The notes under the pieces: model-generated
What the model saw: the letters and a program-made list of their open reading frames with translations, nothing else
Told to the model about the DNA's origin: nothing
The model's database searches: none
Origin: Alistipes muris
Lineage (GTDB): Bacteria; Bacteroidota; Bacteroidia; Bacteroidales; Rikenellaceae
Length of the DNA: 64,000 bases
Direction of reading: 5' to 3'
NCBI RefSeq assembly: GCF_943193205.1
Contig: NZ_CALPDD010000001.1
Coordinates: 247,420-311,419 of the forward strand
Shown here: positions 36,180-45,912 of the stretch, one piece after another
Layout of the letters: every line of letters begins with the position of its first letter
Numbering within the stretch: position 1 is the stretch's first letter
Made by a program: the position numbers and the translations under genes

Positions 36180-38195
36180 TTAGTTTTTCAATGCGCTGCG
36201 AACCAAATCTTCGTCGGCGGAATTGGGCAGCGTGACTTTCAGTCCGGGTGTGCGCTCCATCTGGCGGCGGATGGCCGACAGGGCCCCCTCGTTGCGGGCC
36301 CAGCTGCGGCGCGCGATGCCGTTGTTGACGTCCCAGAAAAGCATGTCGCGGATGCGGCGGTCGGAATCCTCCGACCCGTCGACGACCATGCCGAAACCGC
36401 CGTTGATGACCTCGCCCCAGCCTACGCCGCCGCCGTTGTGGATCGAAACCCAGGTGGCGCCGCGGAACGAATCGCCGATGACGTTCTGCACGGCCATGTC
36501 GGCCGTGCGCGACGAACCGTCGTAGATGTTGGAAGTCTCGCGGTAAGGCGAATCGGTGCCCGAGACGTCGTGGTGGTCGCGGCCCAGCACGACGGGAGCC
36601 GACAGCCGCCCCTCGGCGATGGCGCGGTTGAACGCCAGGGCGATTTTAGTGCGGCCCTCGCAGTCGGCATAGAGGATGCGGGCCTGCGAACCGACGACGA
36701 GCTTGTTGCGCCCGGCCTCGCGAATCCAATGGATGTTGTCGTCGAGCTGGCCGCGGATCTCCTCGGGCGCCGTGCGGCGTATCTCCTCCAACACCTCGGC
36801 GGCGAGCCGGTCGGTCAGCTCCAGGTCCTCGGGCCTGCCGGAAGTGCAGACCCAGCGGAACGGGCCGAACCCGTAGTCGAAGAACATGGGACCCATGATG
36901 TCCTGCACGTAGGAGGGATAGCGGAAGCGTCCGCCCTCGCCCATGACGGCCGCGCCGGCGCGCGAAGCCTCCAGCAGAAAAGCATTGCCGTAGTCGAAGA
37001 AGTACATGCCGCGCCCGGTGAGCTTGTTGATGGCATCGGCCTGCCGGCGAAGCGATTCCTGCACGCACTCGCGGAAGCGGCCGGGCTCCTCGGCCATCAT
37101 CTTGTTGGACGCTTCGTAGCTCAAACCGACGGGATAGTAACCGCCCGCCCACGGATTGTGCAGCGAAGTCTGATCGGAACCGAGGTCGACGGCGATTTCC
37201 TCGGCGGCGAGCCGCTCCCAAAGGTCGACGACATTGCCGACGTAAGCCAGCGAAACGACCTCTTTCCTGCTGACTGCCTGCCGGATACGGGGCATCAATT
37301 CATCCAGCGATTCATGCAACTCGTCGACCCAACCCTGCTCGTGGCGCTTGGCGGCAGCCTTGGGGTTGATTTCGGCGATGACCGACACGACGCCCGAAAT
37401 ATTGCCCGCCTTGGGCTGGGCGCCGGACATGCCGCCGAGGCCCGACGAGACGAACAACATGCCGCGTGTGTCGCTGCGGCCGTTCGTGAAACGCTTGCGG
37501 GCGGCGTTGAGCACGGTGATGGTGGTGCCGTGGACAATGCCCTGCGGCCCGATGTACATGTAGGACCCGGCAGTCATCTGCCCGTACTGCGAGACGCCGA
37601 GGGCGTTCATCCGCTCCCAGTCGTCGGGCTTCGAGTAATTGGGAATGACCATGCCGTTGGTGACGACGACGCGCGGAGCGTCGGGATGCGACGGAAACAA
37701 ACCGAGCGGATGACCCGAATACATGACCAGCGTCTGACGGTCGGTCATCTCGGAGAGGTATTTCATCGTCAGTCTGTACTGCGCCCAATTCTGAAAGACG
37801 GCGCCGTTGCCGCCGTAGGTAATCAGCTCGTGGGGATGCTGCGCCACGGCCTTGTCCAGGTTGTTCTGAATCATCATCATGATGGCCGCGGCCTGCCGGC
37901 AGCGGGCCGGATACTCGTCGATGGGCCGGGCATACATTTCGTAGTCGGGACGCAGCCGATACATATAAATACGTCCGTACTTGCGCAACTCCTCGGCGAA
38001 CTCCTTGGCCAACACGGCGTGGTGCTTCTCGGGGAAATAACGCAGGGCGTTCTTCAAGGCGAGCACCTGCTCCTCGGGCGAAAGGATCTCCTTGCGGCGC
38101 GGCGCATGGTTGATCTGCCTGTCGTAAGGCTTGGCAGCGGGCAGCCGGTCGGGAATCCCGGCGCGAATATCATCCTGAAACTCTTGCAAGGTCAT
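36180..38195 (-). CDS. hutU: Urocanate hydratase
   Basis: A 671-residue enzyme converting urocanate to imidazolonepropionate with bound NAD. The conserved YGGNGAVFQNWAQ, MTAGSYMYIGPQGIVHGT, SSGLGGMSGAQ and LGSDQTSLHNP blocks are present. It is longer than the roughly 560-residue bacterial enzyme, as is usual for the Bacteroidetes type. The ATG at 38195 lies 2 nt after the ftcD stop; open frame further upstream is antisense-like shadow of ftcD and lacks family similarity. Confidence 0.95.
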   Translation of the reverse strand: MTLQEFQDDIRAGIPDRLPAAKPYDRQINHAPRRKEILSPEEQVLALKNALRYFPEKHHAVLAKEFAEELRKYGRIYMYRLRPDYEMYARPIDEYPARCRQAAAIMMMIQNNLDKAVAQHPHELITYGGNGAVFQNWAQYRLTMKYLSEMTDRQTLVMYSGHPLGLFPSHPDAPRVVVTNGMVIPNYSKPDDWERMNALGVSQYGQMTAGSYMYIGPQGIVHGTTITVLNAARKRFTNGRSDTRGMLFVSSGLGGMSGAQPKAGNISGVVSVIAEINPKAAAKRHEQGWVDELHESLDELMPRIRQAVSRKEVVSLAYVGNVVDLWERLAAEEIAVDLGSDQTSLHNPWAGGYYPVGLSYEASNKMMAEEPGRFRECVQESLRRQADAINKLTGRGMYFFDYGNAFLLEASRAGAAVMGEGGRFRYPSYVQDIMGPMFFDYGFGPFRWVCTSGRPEDLELTDRLAAEVLEEIRRTAPEEIRGQLDDNIHWIREAGRNKLVVGSQARILYADCEGRTKIALAFNRAIAEGRLSAPVVLGRDHHDVSGTDSPYRETSNIYDGSSRTADMAVQNVIGDSFRGATWVSIHNGGGVGWGEVINGGFGMVVDGSEDSDRRIRDMLFWDVNNGIARRSWARNEGALSAIRRQMERTPGLKVTLPNSADEDLVRSALKN

Positions 38196-38197
38196 AA

Positions 38198-39898
38198 CTA
38201 TTGGATTTTGGATTCGACAACGGCGAGCACCTCCCTTTCGCGGCGGTCGGCTTCGGCGGCCAACGCTTCGGCTTCGGCAACGAGGGCATCGGCCGCGGCA
38301 CGGTCTTTCAGCCCGGCGGCGTTGATTTTGACGTTGAGACAAGCCCCCAGCACGGCGCTGCGGGCGGCCAAGGCCCCCACCCCGGCATCGGAAACCGAAT
38401 TGGGATTGCCCTCGGCGGCCATCGCCTGCACGAGGTCGAAGACCTGCACGGCGGCTTTCATGGTCCGAAGCGGCACCTGCGTGGCGTAGAGCGTCGCGGC
38501 CTGCAAGGCCTCGCTGCGGGCGGCCTTCTCCTCGTCGGTGGACTTGGGCATGGCGAAGACGTCCATGATGCGGTTGAAAGCCGCGGTATCCTCGTCGACC
38601 AAGTGCAGCAACTCGGAGAGGAGAGCCTGCCCCCGGTCGGCCCAGTCGGAGAACTCCTCCCAACGCTCGTCCCACCCGGCCTTGTGAGCCGAGAGGTTGG
38701 CGACCATGGCCCCGAGGGCGGCGCCCAAAGCCCCCATGTAGGCCGAAATCGAACCGCCGCCCGGAGCGGGCGACTCGCTGGCAGTCTCGTGAGCGAACGC
38801 CTTGCAGGTCATGTCGATAAGCCGCTTGTTCGCAACCTCCGCTTCAAGCAGGTATTCGATGACCTTCTCCTCGGGGACGAACGGCTTCAAATCGCCCAGT
38901 CCCATGGACTTGATGGCCGTACGGACAATCTCCTCCTCAGCGATACCCGTCGAACGGTGCTGCTTACGGAGGAAGTATTTTCCGGCCTCGACCAACGCCC
39001 GCTTGGGAACGAGCCCGACGATTTCGGTGCCCGTGACACGCACGCCGCGGGCGTCGGCCTTGCGGCACACCTCGTCGAAAGCGACGTGCAGGGGCGTGAC
39101 GGCGATGTCGGTGATGTTCATCGAAACCTGCGCGATGCCGTACTCCTCGATGAACCAGCCGATGGCCTTGGTCGCCCTGAGCGTACCGGACTGCATGAGG
39201 GGATTGCCGTCGGCGTCTTTCACGATTTTGCCCGTAATGGGGTTGCCCTCGCGGACGGGGCGGCCCTTCTCGCGGACGTCGAACGCGATGGCGTTGGCGC
39301 GGCGGGTGGAGGTGGTATTGAGGTTGAAATTGACGGCGATGAGGAAGTCGCGGGCCCCGACGGTAGTAGCACCCGTGCGGGCCACCCCGTCGTCGTAGGG
39401 CCGGGCCCCGAAATCGGGGGCGGAATCGGCATGCGCCAGCTTCTCGGGCAGCGCCTCGTACTCGCCTGCGCGGCAGACGGCCAGATTCTTGCGCTCGGGG
39501 CGGAAAGCGGCGGCCTCGTAACAATAAGTCGGAATCCGCAACTCATCGGCGATGCGCTTGGCGAGGTCGCGCGACAAGGCGGCGCACTCCTCCAAGGTAA
39601 CGCCCGAAATGGGAATCAGCGGAAGCACGTCGGTGGCCCCCATACGCGGATGGGCCCCCTTGTGGCGGCGCATGTCGATGAGCTCGGCGGCGCGCTTCAC
39701 CCCCTGGAAAGCCGCTTCGACGACCGCTTCGGGCGAACCGACGAAAGTGACGACCGTGCGGTTGGTAGCTTCGCCGGGGTCGACGTCCAACACCTTGACG
39801 CCGCCCGCCTGTTCGATGGCCGAGGTAATCTGCCGGATGACCTCCCGGTCGCGCCCCTCGCTGAAATTGGGGACGCACTCTACGATTCTTTGCTCCAT
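38198..39898 (-). CDS. ftcD: Glutamate formimidoyltransferase / formimidoyl-THF cyclodeaminase
   Basis: A 566-residue bifunctional enzyme. Residues 1-330 are the transferase (CVPNFSEGRD, RRHKGAHPRMGATDV) that moves the formimino group from formiminoglutamate to tetrahydrofolate. Residues 350-566 are the cyclodeaminase (SPAPGGGSISA), giving methenyl-THF and ammonia. Fusion resembles the mammalian enzyme and is common in Bacteroidetes. It replaces HutG or HutF routes and is first in the operon, behind a strong promoter. Confidence 0.96.
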   Translation of the reverse strand: MEQRIVECVPNFSEGRDREVIRQITSAIEQAGGVKVLDVDPGEATNRTVVTFVGSPEAVVEAAFQGVKRAAELIDMRRHKGAHPRMGATDVLPLIPISGVTLEECAALSRDLAKRIADELRIPTYCYEAAAFRPERKNLAVCRAGEYEALPEKLAHADSAPDFGARPYDDGVARTGATTVGARDFLIAVNFNLNTTSTRRANAIAFDVREKGRPVREGNPITGKIVKDADGNPLMQSGTLRATKAIGWFIEEYGIAQVSMNITDIAVTPLHVAFDEVCRKADARGVRVTGTEIVGLVPKRALVEAGKYFLRKQHRSTGIAEEEIVRTAIKSMGLGDLKPFVPEEKVIEYLLEAEVANKRLIDMTCKAFAHETASESPAPGGGSISAYMGALGAALGAMVANLSAHKAGWDERWEEFSDWADRGQALLSELLHLVDEDTAAFNRIMDVFAMPKSTDEEKAARSEALQAATLYATQVPLRTMKAAVQVFDLVQAMAAEGNPNSVSDAGVGALAARSAVLGACLNVKINAAGLKDRAAADALVAEAEALAAEADRREREVLAVVESKIQ

Positions 39899-39936
39899 GA
39901 CGATGATTGTATTATGATTTTTTTTTCGATTCTATA

Positions 39937-39967
39937 CAAATGTAGGAATTTTTCGGCAGACGGGCAA
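39937..39967 (-). promoter_or_regulatory. hut operon promoter
   Basis: On the minus strand TTG (39965-39967), 20 nt, then TACATTTG (39937-39944), about 38 nt before the ftcD ATG. No TAAAACGTTTTA palindrome lies here. Confidence 0.78.
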
Positions 39968-40004
39968 CGAATCGTTCATTTTCATGCAGGGATTCATCTT
40001 TGCG

Positions 40005-40036
40005 AAAAAAGCCCGGAACCCTTGCGGGCCCCGGGC
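40005..40036 (-). terminator. Terminator after the TonB receptor gene
   Basis: GCCCGG and CCGGGC arms on the minus strand are followed by six T residues. Confidence 0.75.
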
Positions 40037-40080
40037 CGAAGAAGCAGCCGGAAACAGGCGGACGAACCGCCCTGGAAAAA

Positions 40081-42084
40081 TCAACGTCTGCCGATGGTCA
40101 GCACCACGCCGGCCGTGACCCATGCGCGGGGCAGCGGGATGCCGCCCATGTCGCAATAAGCAGTGTCGGTGATGTTGGTTCCGTCGACATAGATGCGGCA
40201 GATGCCTTTCTCCCACGCCAGACGGGCGTCGAGCAGAAAGAACGGCGCGAAATCGCGCGTCTCGGAAACCGAACTGTCGCCCGGCACGGGATAATGGGTG
40301 TAGCTGCCGTTGCGGTCGGCGACCGTGGCGGTCAGCGCGAACGACATCCGGCGCAGGAACCGCACCTCGGCCGTCAAAGCGGCCTTGTGGCGCAGAAAGT
40401 CCATGGCGCTCTTGGCAATCAAATCGGAACTGCGGTCGGTGGAGACGAAAGCATAGGAAAGGGTCAGCCGCCGCAGGAAACCCGAAGCGGAGGCATAACC
40501 GCCCGCCACCTCGACGCCGAAAGTATCGAGCGCACTGCTCTGCTCGGAATGCCACTTGCCGCGCCACTCCTCGACGGGATCGTCCTCGGGATGCCACACC
40601 CAGTCGATGATGTCGCGCCCGGCGCGATAGTAACCCAACACCGACGCGAACCACCGCCCCCGCGCATACTCGGCGCCCAAACGCACCGTAACAGCCTTTT
40701 CGGGAACCAAATCGAGGTTGTTGATTTGGGCAGGCGACGAATAGTAAAGGTCGGTGAAGGTGGGCAGCCGCATCGACTGCGACGCGCCGACGCTCAGACG
40801 CAGCCCCTGGGCAGGAGCGTAACCGCCGGAAACGCTCCACAAAGCGGCGGGACCGTAAGGCGTGAAGCTGGCGCCGCCCGACAACGCGAAGTCGAAACAC
40901 CGCCACTGCTTGGTATGCCGCAGGAAAAGGTTCCCGGTATGGCGGGCCTTGGCCTTGGAATAATCGCCGTGAGGAACGGCCAGCGGCTCACCGAGGTTGG
41001 TGCTGTAAATATGGTCGAACGCATAGTCGCCGCCCAAGGTTGTGACGCCGCCCGCCCACTCGCAGTCGGCCCACAACTTGGCCCCTGCATGGTCGGTATT
41101 GTGGCGGTTCATGGGGGTGCCGCGGGTCCAGTCGTAGCGGTCGAAGTTCTTGCGATAGCTGACGGCGGCGCCCAACGAGAAACGCCCGGCCTGCCGGAGC
41201 CACCGCAGCGAAGCCAACGCCGTGGAGGTATGCTCCCACTGCTCGGGGTTATAGGCGGCATAGAAGCCGTTCGACCCGAAAGCACGGTTCTGATAACCGG
41301 CCTGCAAGTCGAAGAACCCGACCCGCGGAACCTCGCACGAAGCGCGGACGAACGCGTTGTAAGTATCGAAATCGGTGTTGTGGCGGTACCCGTCGCTGCG
41401 ACGGTAGGAAGCGGCCCCCAGGACGGAGAAACGCCCGGCCGTGACGGCGCCCGAGAGGTTGGCATAGGCGTAGCCGTACTGCCCGCCTGCCCCCTCGAAC
41501 CGCAGATAACGCGGCAGGAGCGGCGCGGTGCGGATATTCACGGCTCCGGCATAGGCGCCGACGCCGGGAATGCCCTCCAACAAATCGACGCCCGAAATGC
41601 AGTCGAGGTCGACGGGCAGCGAATGGGACTGGTGGCCGGTCCGGGCATCGGTGAAGTCGATGCCGTTGAGAAGAATCATGGTCTGGTCGAAAGAACCCCC
41701 GCGAATGGAGATGTCCGCCTGCGTACCCTTGCTCCCACGTTCGCGAAGATCGACCGACGGCGCGGTGCGCAGCGCGGCTTCGAGCGTCTGATAAGGCGCT
41801 GCGGCCTGCGCTTTCCGGTCGAAAAGCGGGGTTTGCGACTGAACGTTGCGCAAAGGAGCCGCGAGGCTCCCCGAGACGCCGACCTCGCGGATACGCAGTT
41901 CCCTGAGAACGGCGGCCGTGTCGGCGGGCTGTGCAGATGCGCCCTGCGTCGCGAGCAAGAGAATGGACATCCCCGCCGAGAGTACTCCGATCGTGACGGC
42001 ACGATGGAGACTCGCAAAAGCCGACCAGCCCTTGCGGTTCCACCGGCGCCAGCAGGGAGCCTGCTTCGGAAGAATGTTTTTCAT
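40081..42084 (-). CDS. TonB-dependent receptor, BtuB/CirA-like
   Basis: A 667-residue outer-membrane receptor. An unusual N-terminus of about 28 residues rich in Trp and Arg (CWRRWNRKGWSAFASLH) precedes the hydrophobic signal core ending ASAQ near 52, a pattern seen in many Bacteroidetes cobalamin- or siderophore-type receptors. The plug has ISIRGGSFDQT and LNGIDFTD. The barrel has about 22 strands with a C-terminal basic end. The ligand is unknown; no cobalamin riboswitch motif was seen upstream. Confidence 0.87.
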   Translation of the reverse strand: MKNILPKQAPCWRRWNRKGWSAFASLHRAVTIGVLSAGMSILLLATQGASAQPADTAAVLRELRIREVGVSGSLAAPLRNVQSQTPLFDRKAQAAAPYQTLEAALRTAPSVDLRERGSKGTQADISIRGGSFDQTMILLNGIDFTDARTGHQSHSLPVDLDCISGVDLLEGIPGVGAYAGAVNIRTAPLLPRYLRFEGAGGQYGYAYANLSGAVTAGRFSVLGAASYRRSDGYRHNTDFDTYNAFVRASCEVPRVGFFDLQAGYQNRAFGSNGFYAAYNPEQWEHTSTALASLRWLRQAGRFSLGAAVSYRKNFDRYDWTRGTPMNRHNTDHAGAKLWADCEWAGGVTTLGGDYAFDHIYSTNLGEPLAVPHGDYSKAKARHTGNLFLRHTKQWRCFDFALSGGASFTPYGPAALWSVSGGYAPAQGLRLSVGASQSMRLPTFTDLYYSSPAQINNLDLVPEKAVTVRLGAEYARGRWFASVLGYYRAGRDIIDWVWHPEDDPVEEWRGKWHSEQSSALDTFGVEVAGGYASASGFLRRLTLSYAFVSTDRSSDLIAKSAMDFLRHKAALTAEVRFLRRMSFALTATVADRNGSYTHYPVPGDSSVSETRDFAPFFLLDARLAWEKGICRIYVDGTNITDTAYCDMGGIPLPRAWVTAGVVLTIGRR

Positions 42085-42108
42085 GCTGTGAATTGAATGA
42101 GTTAGTTG

Positions 42109-42165
42109 TAAAAAAAGCGGCGGTCGGGAACGGGTCCGGCTGCGAGCCGCGTTCCAAACCGCCGC
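42109..42165 (-). terminator. Large hairpin terminator before the TonB receptor
   Basis: GCGGCGGT (42117-42124) pairs with ACCGCCGC (42158-42165). Inner pairs GGAACG/CGTTCC extend it, and seven T follow on the minus strand. It ends 25 nt before the receptor ATG, so it could be a plain terminator for the pectate lyase or an attenuator for the receptor. Confidence 0.75.
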
Positions 42166-42187
42166 GAAGATAGGCATTTTCGGAATA

Positions 42188-43291
42188 TTACTTCTTCTTG
42201 GCCGCCTGTTTTTCGACCTTGGCGAGCCACGAAGGATACTTTTTCAGCACCTTGTTGCCCCAATCGCCGAACCACGAATAACCGGAACGCCGCTCGGCAG
42301 GCATTTCGGCCAACGAATAGACCTTGACCCCCTCGCGGGTGCAGAGGAAGAACCGGTCGCCGCCGAGCTCGTAATAACGCGCCCAGATGGGGGCGGCATC
42401 GGGGTCGTCGACCATGCGACGGTCCTTTTTCACCGAACGGTCCTCGGGCAGCCCCTCGGGCACGGCGACCGTGACGATACGCTTGCCCGTAATCTTATTC
42501 GCGTCGAACCATGCAACGGCGGCCTTGACCGCCTCGACGACCTCGGGCGAGGGCTTGCGGATGCGCATCAGCAACATGACGATGTTGGCGCTTTCGCCAG
42601 CCACCAACCCCGGCAACTCGTAGGAACGCGCCTTGACGGGCTGCAAGGTCCCGTGGTCGTACTGCTGGGCCCAAACGGTCCTGACGCCGTCGCGCACCCA
42701 CTGGCACCGGAGCACCAGATCGAGCCCGCGGTCCCACGAAGCGCGGATACGCTCGCGAAACGCCGGGTCGACCCATGCGAAGCGCGGCTTAGCGTAGATG
42801 ATTTCGAGCCACAAGGACAACACGCCGTACATGACATCGTCGTTGAACGTAATGGCATCGGCGTCCCAGCCGCGCCAACCGCCGTTGGGATACTGCGTGC
42901 CGAGGATATACTCCATGCCGCGGAGCGCCGCATCGCGGAAACGCTCCTCGCCCGTGGTCCGGTAAGCCTCGCAGAGGTACTCGACCTGCGCATGGGTAGC
43001 CGAATTGTCGAGCGTACTGCGGCGGCTCCGCGGCTTGAGGGCCGCCACCACCGAATCGCGGTCGAGCCGCGACATCATGTCGAGGTTCTTGGGCCAGCCG
43101 CCGTCCTCGTTCTGATAGGCGATGATGTTGTCGGCGATGCCGCACACCTGGTCCGGCGTGAAGCGCGGGTAATTCTCGCCCCGGTTGGAATGGAGCCAAC
43201 GGTTGACCGACTGGTCGAAACCCTCGGCCTGCTGGCCGAACGCCGGAACGGAGACCACCGCAAAAGCGATAGCAACGAGCAATTTACGCAT
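42188..43291 (-). CDS. Pectate lyase, polysaccharide lyase family 10
   Basis: A 367-residue exported enzyme with a signal peptide ending AFGQ near 20. NIIAYQNEDGGWPKN, QYPNGGW and TFNDDVM are the alpha/alpha-toroid motifs of PL10 pectate lyases, and DDPDAAPIWARYYEL carries conserved late residues. It would cleave polygalacturonate by calcium-dependent beta-elimination. Unusually for a polysaccharide lyase it is not next to SusC/SusD genes but lies 13 nt downstream of a cysteate-synthase gene. Confidence 0.85.
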   Translation of the reverse strand: MRKLLVAIAFAVVSVPAFGQQAEGFDQSVNRWLHSNRGENYPRFTPDQVCGIADNIIAYQNEDGGWPKNLDMMSRLDRDSVVAALKPRSRRSTLDNSATHAQVEYLCEAYRTTGEERFRDAALRGMEYILGTQYPNGGWRGWDADAITFNDDVMYGVLSLWLEIIYAKPRFAWVDPAFRERIRASWDRGLDLVLRCQWVRDGVRTVWAQQYDHGTLQPVKARSYELPGLVAGESANIVMLLMRIRKPSPEVVEAVKAAVAWFDANKITGKRIVTVAVPEGLPEDRSVKKDRRMVDDPDAAPIWARYYELGGDRFFLCTREGVKVYSLAEMPAERRSGYSWFGDWGNKVLKKYPSWLAKVEKQAAKKK

Positions 43292-43304
43292 AATATCCGC
43301 AGTT

Positions 43305-44597
43305 TTACTTGAACAGCTCTTCGACCTTGGCCACCACGTCGTCCAAAGAGGGGTCGAGCGAGAAAACGAGGCTCGGCTTGAGGTACCAGAGCTCCTTGCC
43401 CTCCTTGAACAGCTGCTCGCCGCCGCCCGTGATGTTGAGCATGACGGCAGCATCTTTCGCCACCTTGCCGTCGGCCACAGCCTTGATGAGCGATGCCGTT
43501 GCGACGCTGGCCGCAGGATGGATGTCGGCGCCCTCCAACTCCTGGAAAAGCCGGGCAGCCTTGCGGGCCTGCGCGTTGGTGGCCACGAAGACGTCGCCGT
43601 CGGTAGCCTTGAGCGCATCGTAGAGCCCCCCGACCACCCCGTAAGGCGGCCGACGGTTGGAGAGCACCTTGGCGTCGATAATCTCGGCATCGCGGCGCGC
43701 CTTGTCGTCGTCGTAAGGCAGCATCTGACGCGAATCGGCCCGCCAAGCGTCGTACATGGGCACGAAAGGCGCATTCTGCGACACCATCAGCTTCATGATG
43801 TTGGAGCCGAAACGGCCGTCCTCGATAAGCCGCATGTTGGCCTCCCAGGCGGCGATGGCTCCCGTTCCGGACCCGACGGCCTGGAAGTAATAGTCGGGAA
43901 TCCGGCCGATGGTCGTGACGGCCGAAAGCACGGTCGTAGCCATGCCGTCGCGCCGGGCGATGTTCTTGGCCCCGCCCTCGGCATAGAAACCGCGGGCCTT
44001 GAGCGCAAGGTTGGAGAGGTGGATGGCGTCGAAGTAATCGCCGCCCTTCTCGCACGAAATCAACTTGACGCAGGGATTCAACGGCTCGGCGAACCACAAG
44101 GCAGCGATATTGTCGTGGGGCACGGCCAGCAAGAGCTTGATGTTGTTGTCGGAACAAACCTTGGCGAAAGCCCGTGCCGTGTTGCCTGCGGAAGCGACGA
44201 CCAACACACGGTCCTCGTGCTCGGCAGCGCGCGCGCAAACGGAATAAGCCTCGGTCTCCTTGAACGAACAAGTCGTCATGGAAGCCCCGACGGCGGGATA
44301 ATAACCGTTGAACGTAATCCAAAGATTTTCGAGCCCGAGGTACCTGCCCAGCCCCTTGCTGCGGTAAGTGACGGGCGCCGACGAACCTTTGAGCATCCGG
44401 CGCACGGGCAGCCAGTCGGCGAACTTGTAGAGCCCGAATTCGGAGGGCCGGACCTCCAACTGCTTCTTGGCGTATCGGGCCCGGACGAGCGACGGTGTTT
44501 TGCAGGCGCGGTCCTCGAGCGTCCAGCCTTCGTCCTCGAACTCGCGGCCGGTGGCCACGCATTCGAGCGTATAGGAAGTGGGAACGAATTTTTCCAT
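43305..44597 (-). CDS. Cysteate synthase (threonine-synthase-like PLP enzyme)
   Basis: A 430-residue fold-type II PLP enzyme. TCSFKETEAYSV carries the PLP lysine, VASAGNTARAFA the phosphate loop, and NITGGGEQLF the late glycine motif. The sequence matches the cysteate synthase branch, which makes L-cysteate from O-phosphoserine and sulfite, rather than true ThrC. Alistipes use cysteate as head group precursor of sulfonolipids, which fits the genus. Threonine synthase is the alternative. It is 16 nt after nspC. Confidence 0.75.
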   Translation of the reverse strand: MEKFVPTSYTLECVATGREFEDEGWTLEDRACKTPSLVRARYAKKQLEVRPSEFGLYKFADWLPVRRMLKGSSAPVTYRSKGLGRYLGLENLWITFNGYYPAVGASMTTCSFKETEAYSVCARAAEHEDRVLVVASAGNTARAFAKVCSDNNIKLLLAVPHDNIAALWFAEPLNPCVKLISCEKGGDYFDAIHLSNLALKARGFYAEGGAKNIARRDGMATTVLSAVTTIGRIPDYYFQAVGSGTGAIAAWEANMRLIEDGRFGSNIMKLMVSQNAPFVPMYDAWRADSRQMLPYDDDKARRDAEIIDAKVLSNRRPPYGVVGGLYDALKATDGDVFVATNAQARKAARLFQELEGADIHPAASVATASLIKAVADGKVAKDAAVMLNITGGGEQLFKEGKELWYLKPSLVFSLDPSLDDVVAKVEELFK

Positions 44598-44613
44598 CTA
44601 TCTGAGTTTTGGG

Positions 44614-45744
44614 TTATGACATGCGGTTTCTGAAATCCTCGTAACCGAAGCTGCGGACGAGGTCGGTCCGGCCGTCGCGCCGGACGATGACGATGGCGGG
44701 ATGATGCACGCCGTTGAACATGGTGGTCTTGACCATCGTATAGTGGATCATGTCCTCGAAGACGATGCGCTCGCCGACCTGCAACTCGCGGTCGAAAGCC
44801 CAGTTGCCGCAATAATCGCCCGCCAGGCAGCTGGCGCCGCCCATGCGCCACCGCTTTTCGCCGGAAGCAGGCTCATGCGCCCCGACGATAGCGGGCTTGT
44901 AGGGCATCTCGAGACAATCGGGCATGTGGCAGGCGAACGACACGTCGAGCATGGCGGTCGTGACGCCGCCGTTCTCGACAATGTCCTCGACCGTCGAAAC
45001 GAGGTATCCGGTACGCCATGTAAAGGCGCTGCCCGGTTCGAGAATCAGCCGCAGATGAGGATGGCGAGCCTTGAACCGCTTCAAGATGCGGATCAACCCG
45101 TCGCAGTCGTAATCGGCATGGGTCATCAGATGACCGCCGCCCATGTTGAGCCACTTGATACGGTCGAGGAAACGGCCGAAACGCTGCTCGACGGCGTCGA
45201 GCGCCTTTTGCAGATGCTCGGGCCGCGATTCGCAGAGGACATGGAAGTGCAGCCCCTCGACCCCGGCAGGCAGTTCGTCCAACTGCTCGGGCACGATGCC
45301 CAAACGCGACCCGGCGACGCAGGGATTGTAAAGGTCGGTTTCGACGGGCGAATAACCGGGGTTGATGCGCAGGCCGCACGAAATGCCGTTGATGAGGGCC
45401 CGCTGGCCGAAACGCTCGAACTGAGCGACGGAATTGAAGGTGATATGGTCGCTGCAACGCATGATTTCGTCGAAATCGCGGTCGCTGTAGACGGGGGCAT
45501 AGGTATGGGCCGGACGCCCGAACTCCTCGAAGACCAACCGGGCCTCGGCGGCGGAAGAAGCCGTAGCCCCGTCGGAATGGGCGGCGAGCCCGGGAAAGAT
45601 ACTCCACATGGCGCACGCCTTAAGAGCGACGATAATCTCGGCGCCCGACTCGCGGCGCACGCGGTCGATGATGGCAAGGTTGCGGTCGAGCAAAGTTTCG
45701 TCGAGCACGAAACAAGGGGCGGGCAGCTGCGAAAAGTCGATCAT
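44614..45744 (-). CDS. nspC: Carboxynorspermidine/carboxyspermidine decarboxylase
   Basis: A 376-residue alanine-racemase-fold PLP enzyme. ALKACAMWSIFP holds the PLP lysine, LNMGGGHLMTHADYD a conserved block, and EPGSAF the phosphate loop. GGASCLAGDYCGNW carries the catalytic cysteine region. It makes spermidine from carboxyspermidine in the route used by gut Bacteroidetes instead of S-adenosylmethionine decarboxylase. Its partner dehydrogenase is the next gene upstream. Confidence 0.94.
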   Translation of the reverse strand: MIDFSQLPAPCFVLDETLLDRNLAIIDRVRRESGAEIIVALKACAMWSIFPGLAAHSDGATASSAAEARLVFEEFGRPAHTYAPVYSDRDFDEIMRCSDHITFNSVAQFERFGQRALINGISCGLRINPGYSPVETDLYNPCVAGSRLGIVPEQLDELPAGVEGLHFHVLCESRPEHLQKALDAVEQRFGRFLDRIKWLNMGGGHLMTHADYDCDGLIRILKRFKARHPHLRLILEPGSAFTWRTGYLVSTVEDIVENGGVTTAMLDVSFACHMPDCLEMPYKPAIVGAHEPASGEKRWRMGGASCLAGDYCGNWAFDRELQVGERIVFEDMIHYTMVKTTMFNGVHHPAIVIVRRDGRTDLVRSFGYEDFRNRMS

Positions 45745-45849
45745 GGTTATCCGAAGGAAAAAAGCCGGACAAATTTAACAAAATCATCGGCAAAAACCGC
45801 GGGAGCCGCAGAAAAATACGCATTTATACCACCCGGACCTCCCCGGCGG

Positions 45850-45895
45850 AAAAAACAAGGCGCAAGATGCCTGCCGGACAACTTGCGCCTTGTCT
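45850..45895 (-). terminator. Terminator between the dehydrogenase and nspC
   Basis: A perfect 12-bp stem, 45855-45866 with 45882-45893, is followed on the minus strand by a T run. It may reduce read-through into nspC. Confidence 0.82.
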
Positions 45896-45912
45896 GCCTG
45901 GAAACACGCCGT

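Noticed and set aside
36180..38675. 831-codon form of hutU
   Set aside because: The added N-terminus is antisense-like shadow of ftcD; the urocanate hydratase family start is 38195.
42085..42187. Cobalamin riboswitch before the TonB receptor
   Set aside because: No B12-box or matching core was seen; only a hairpin plus T run is present.
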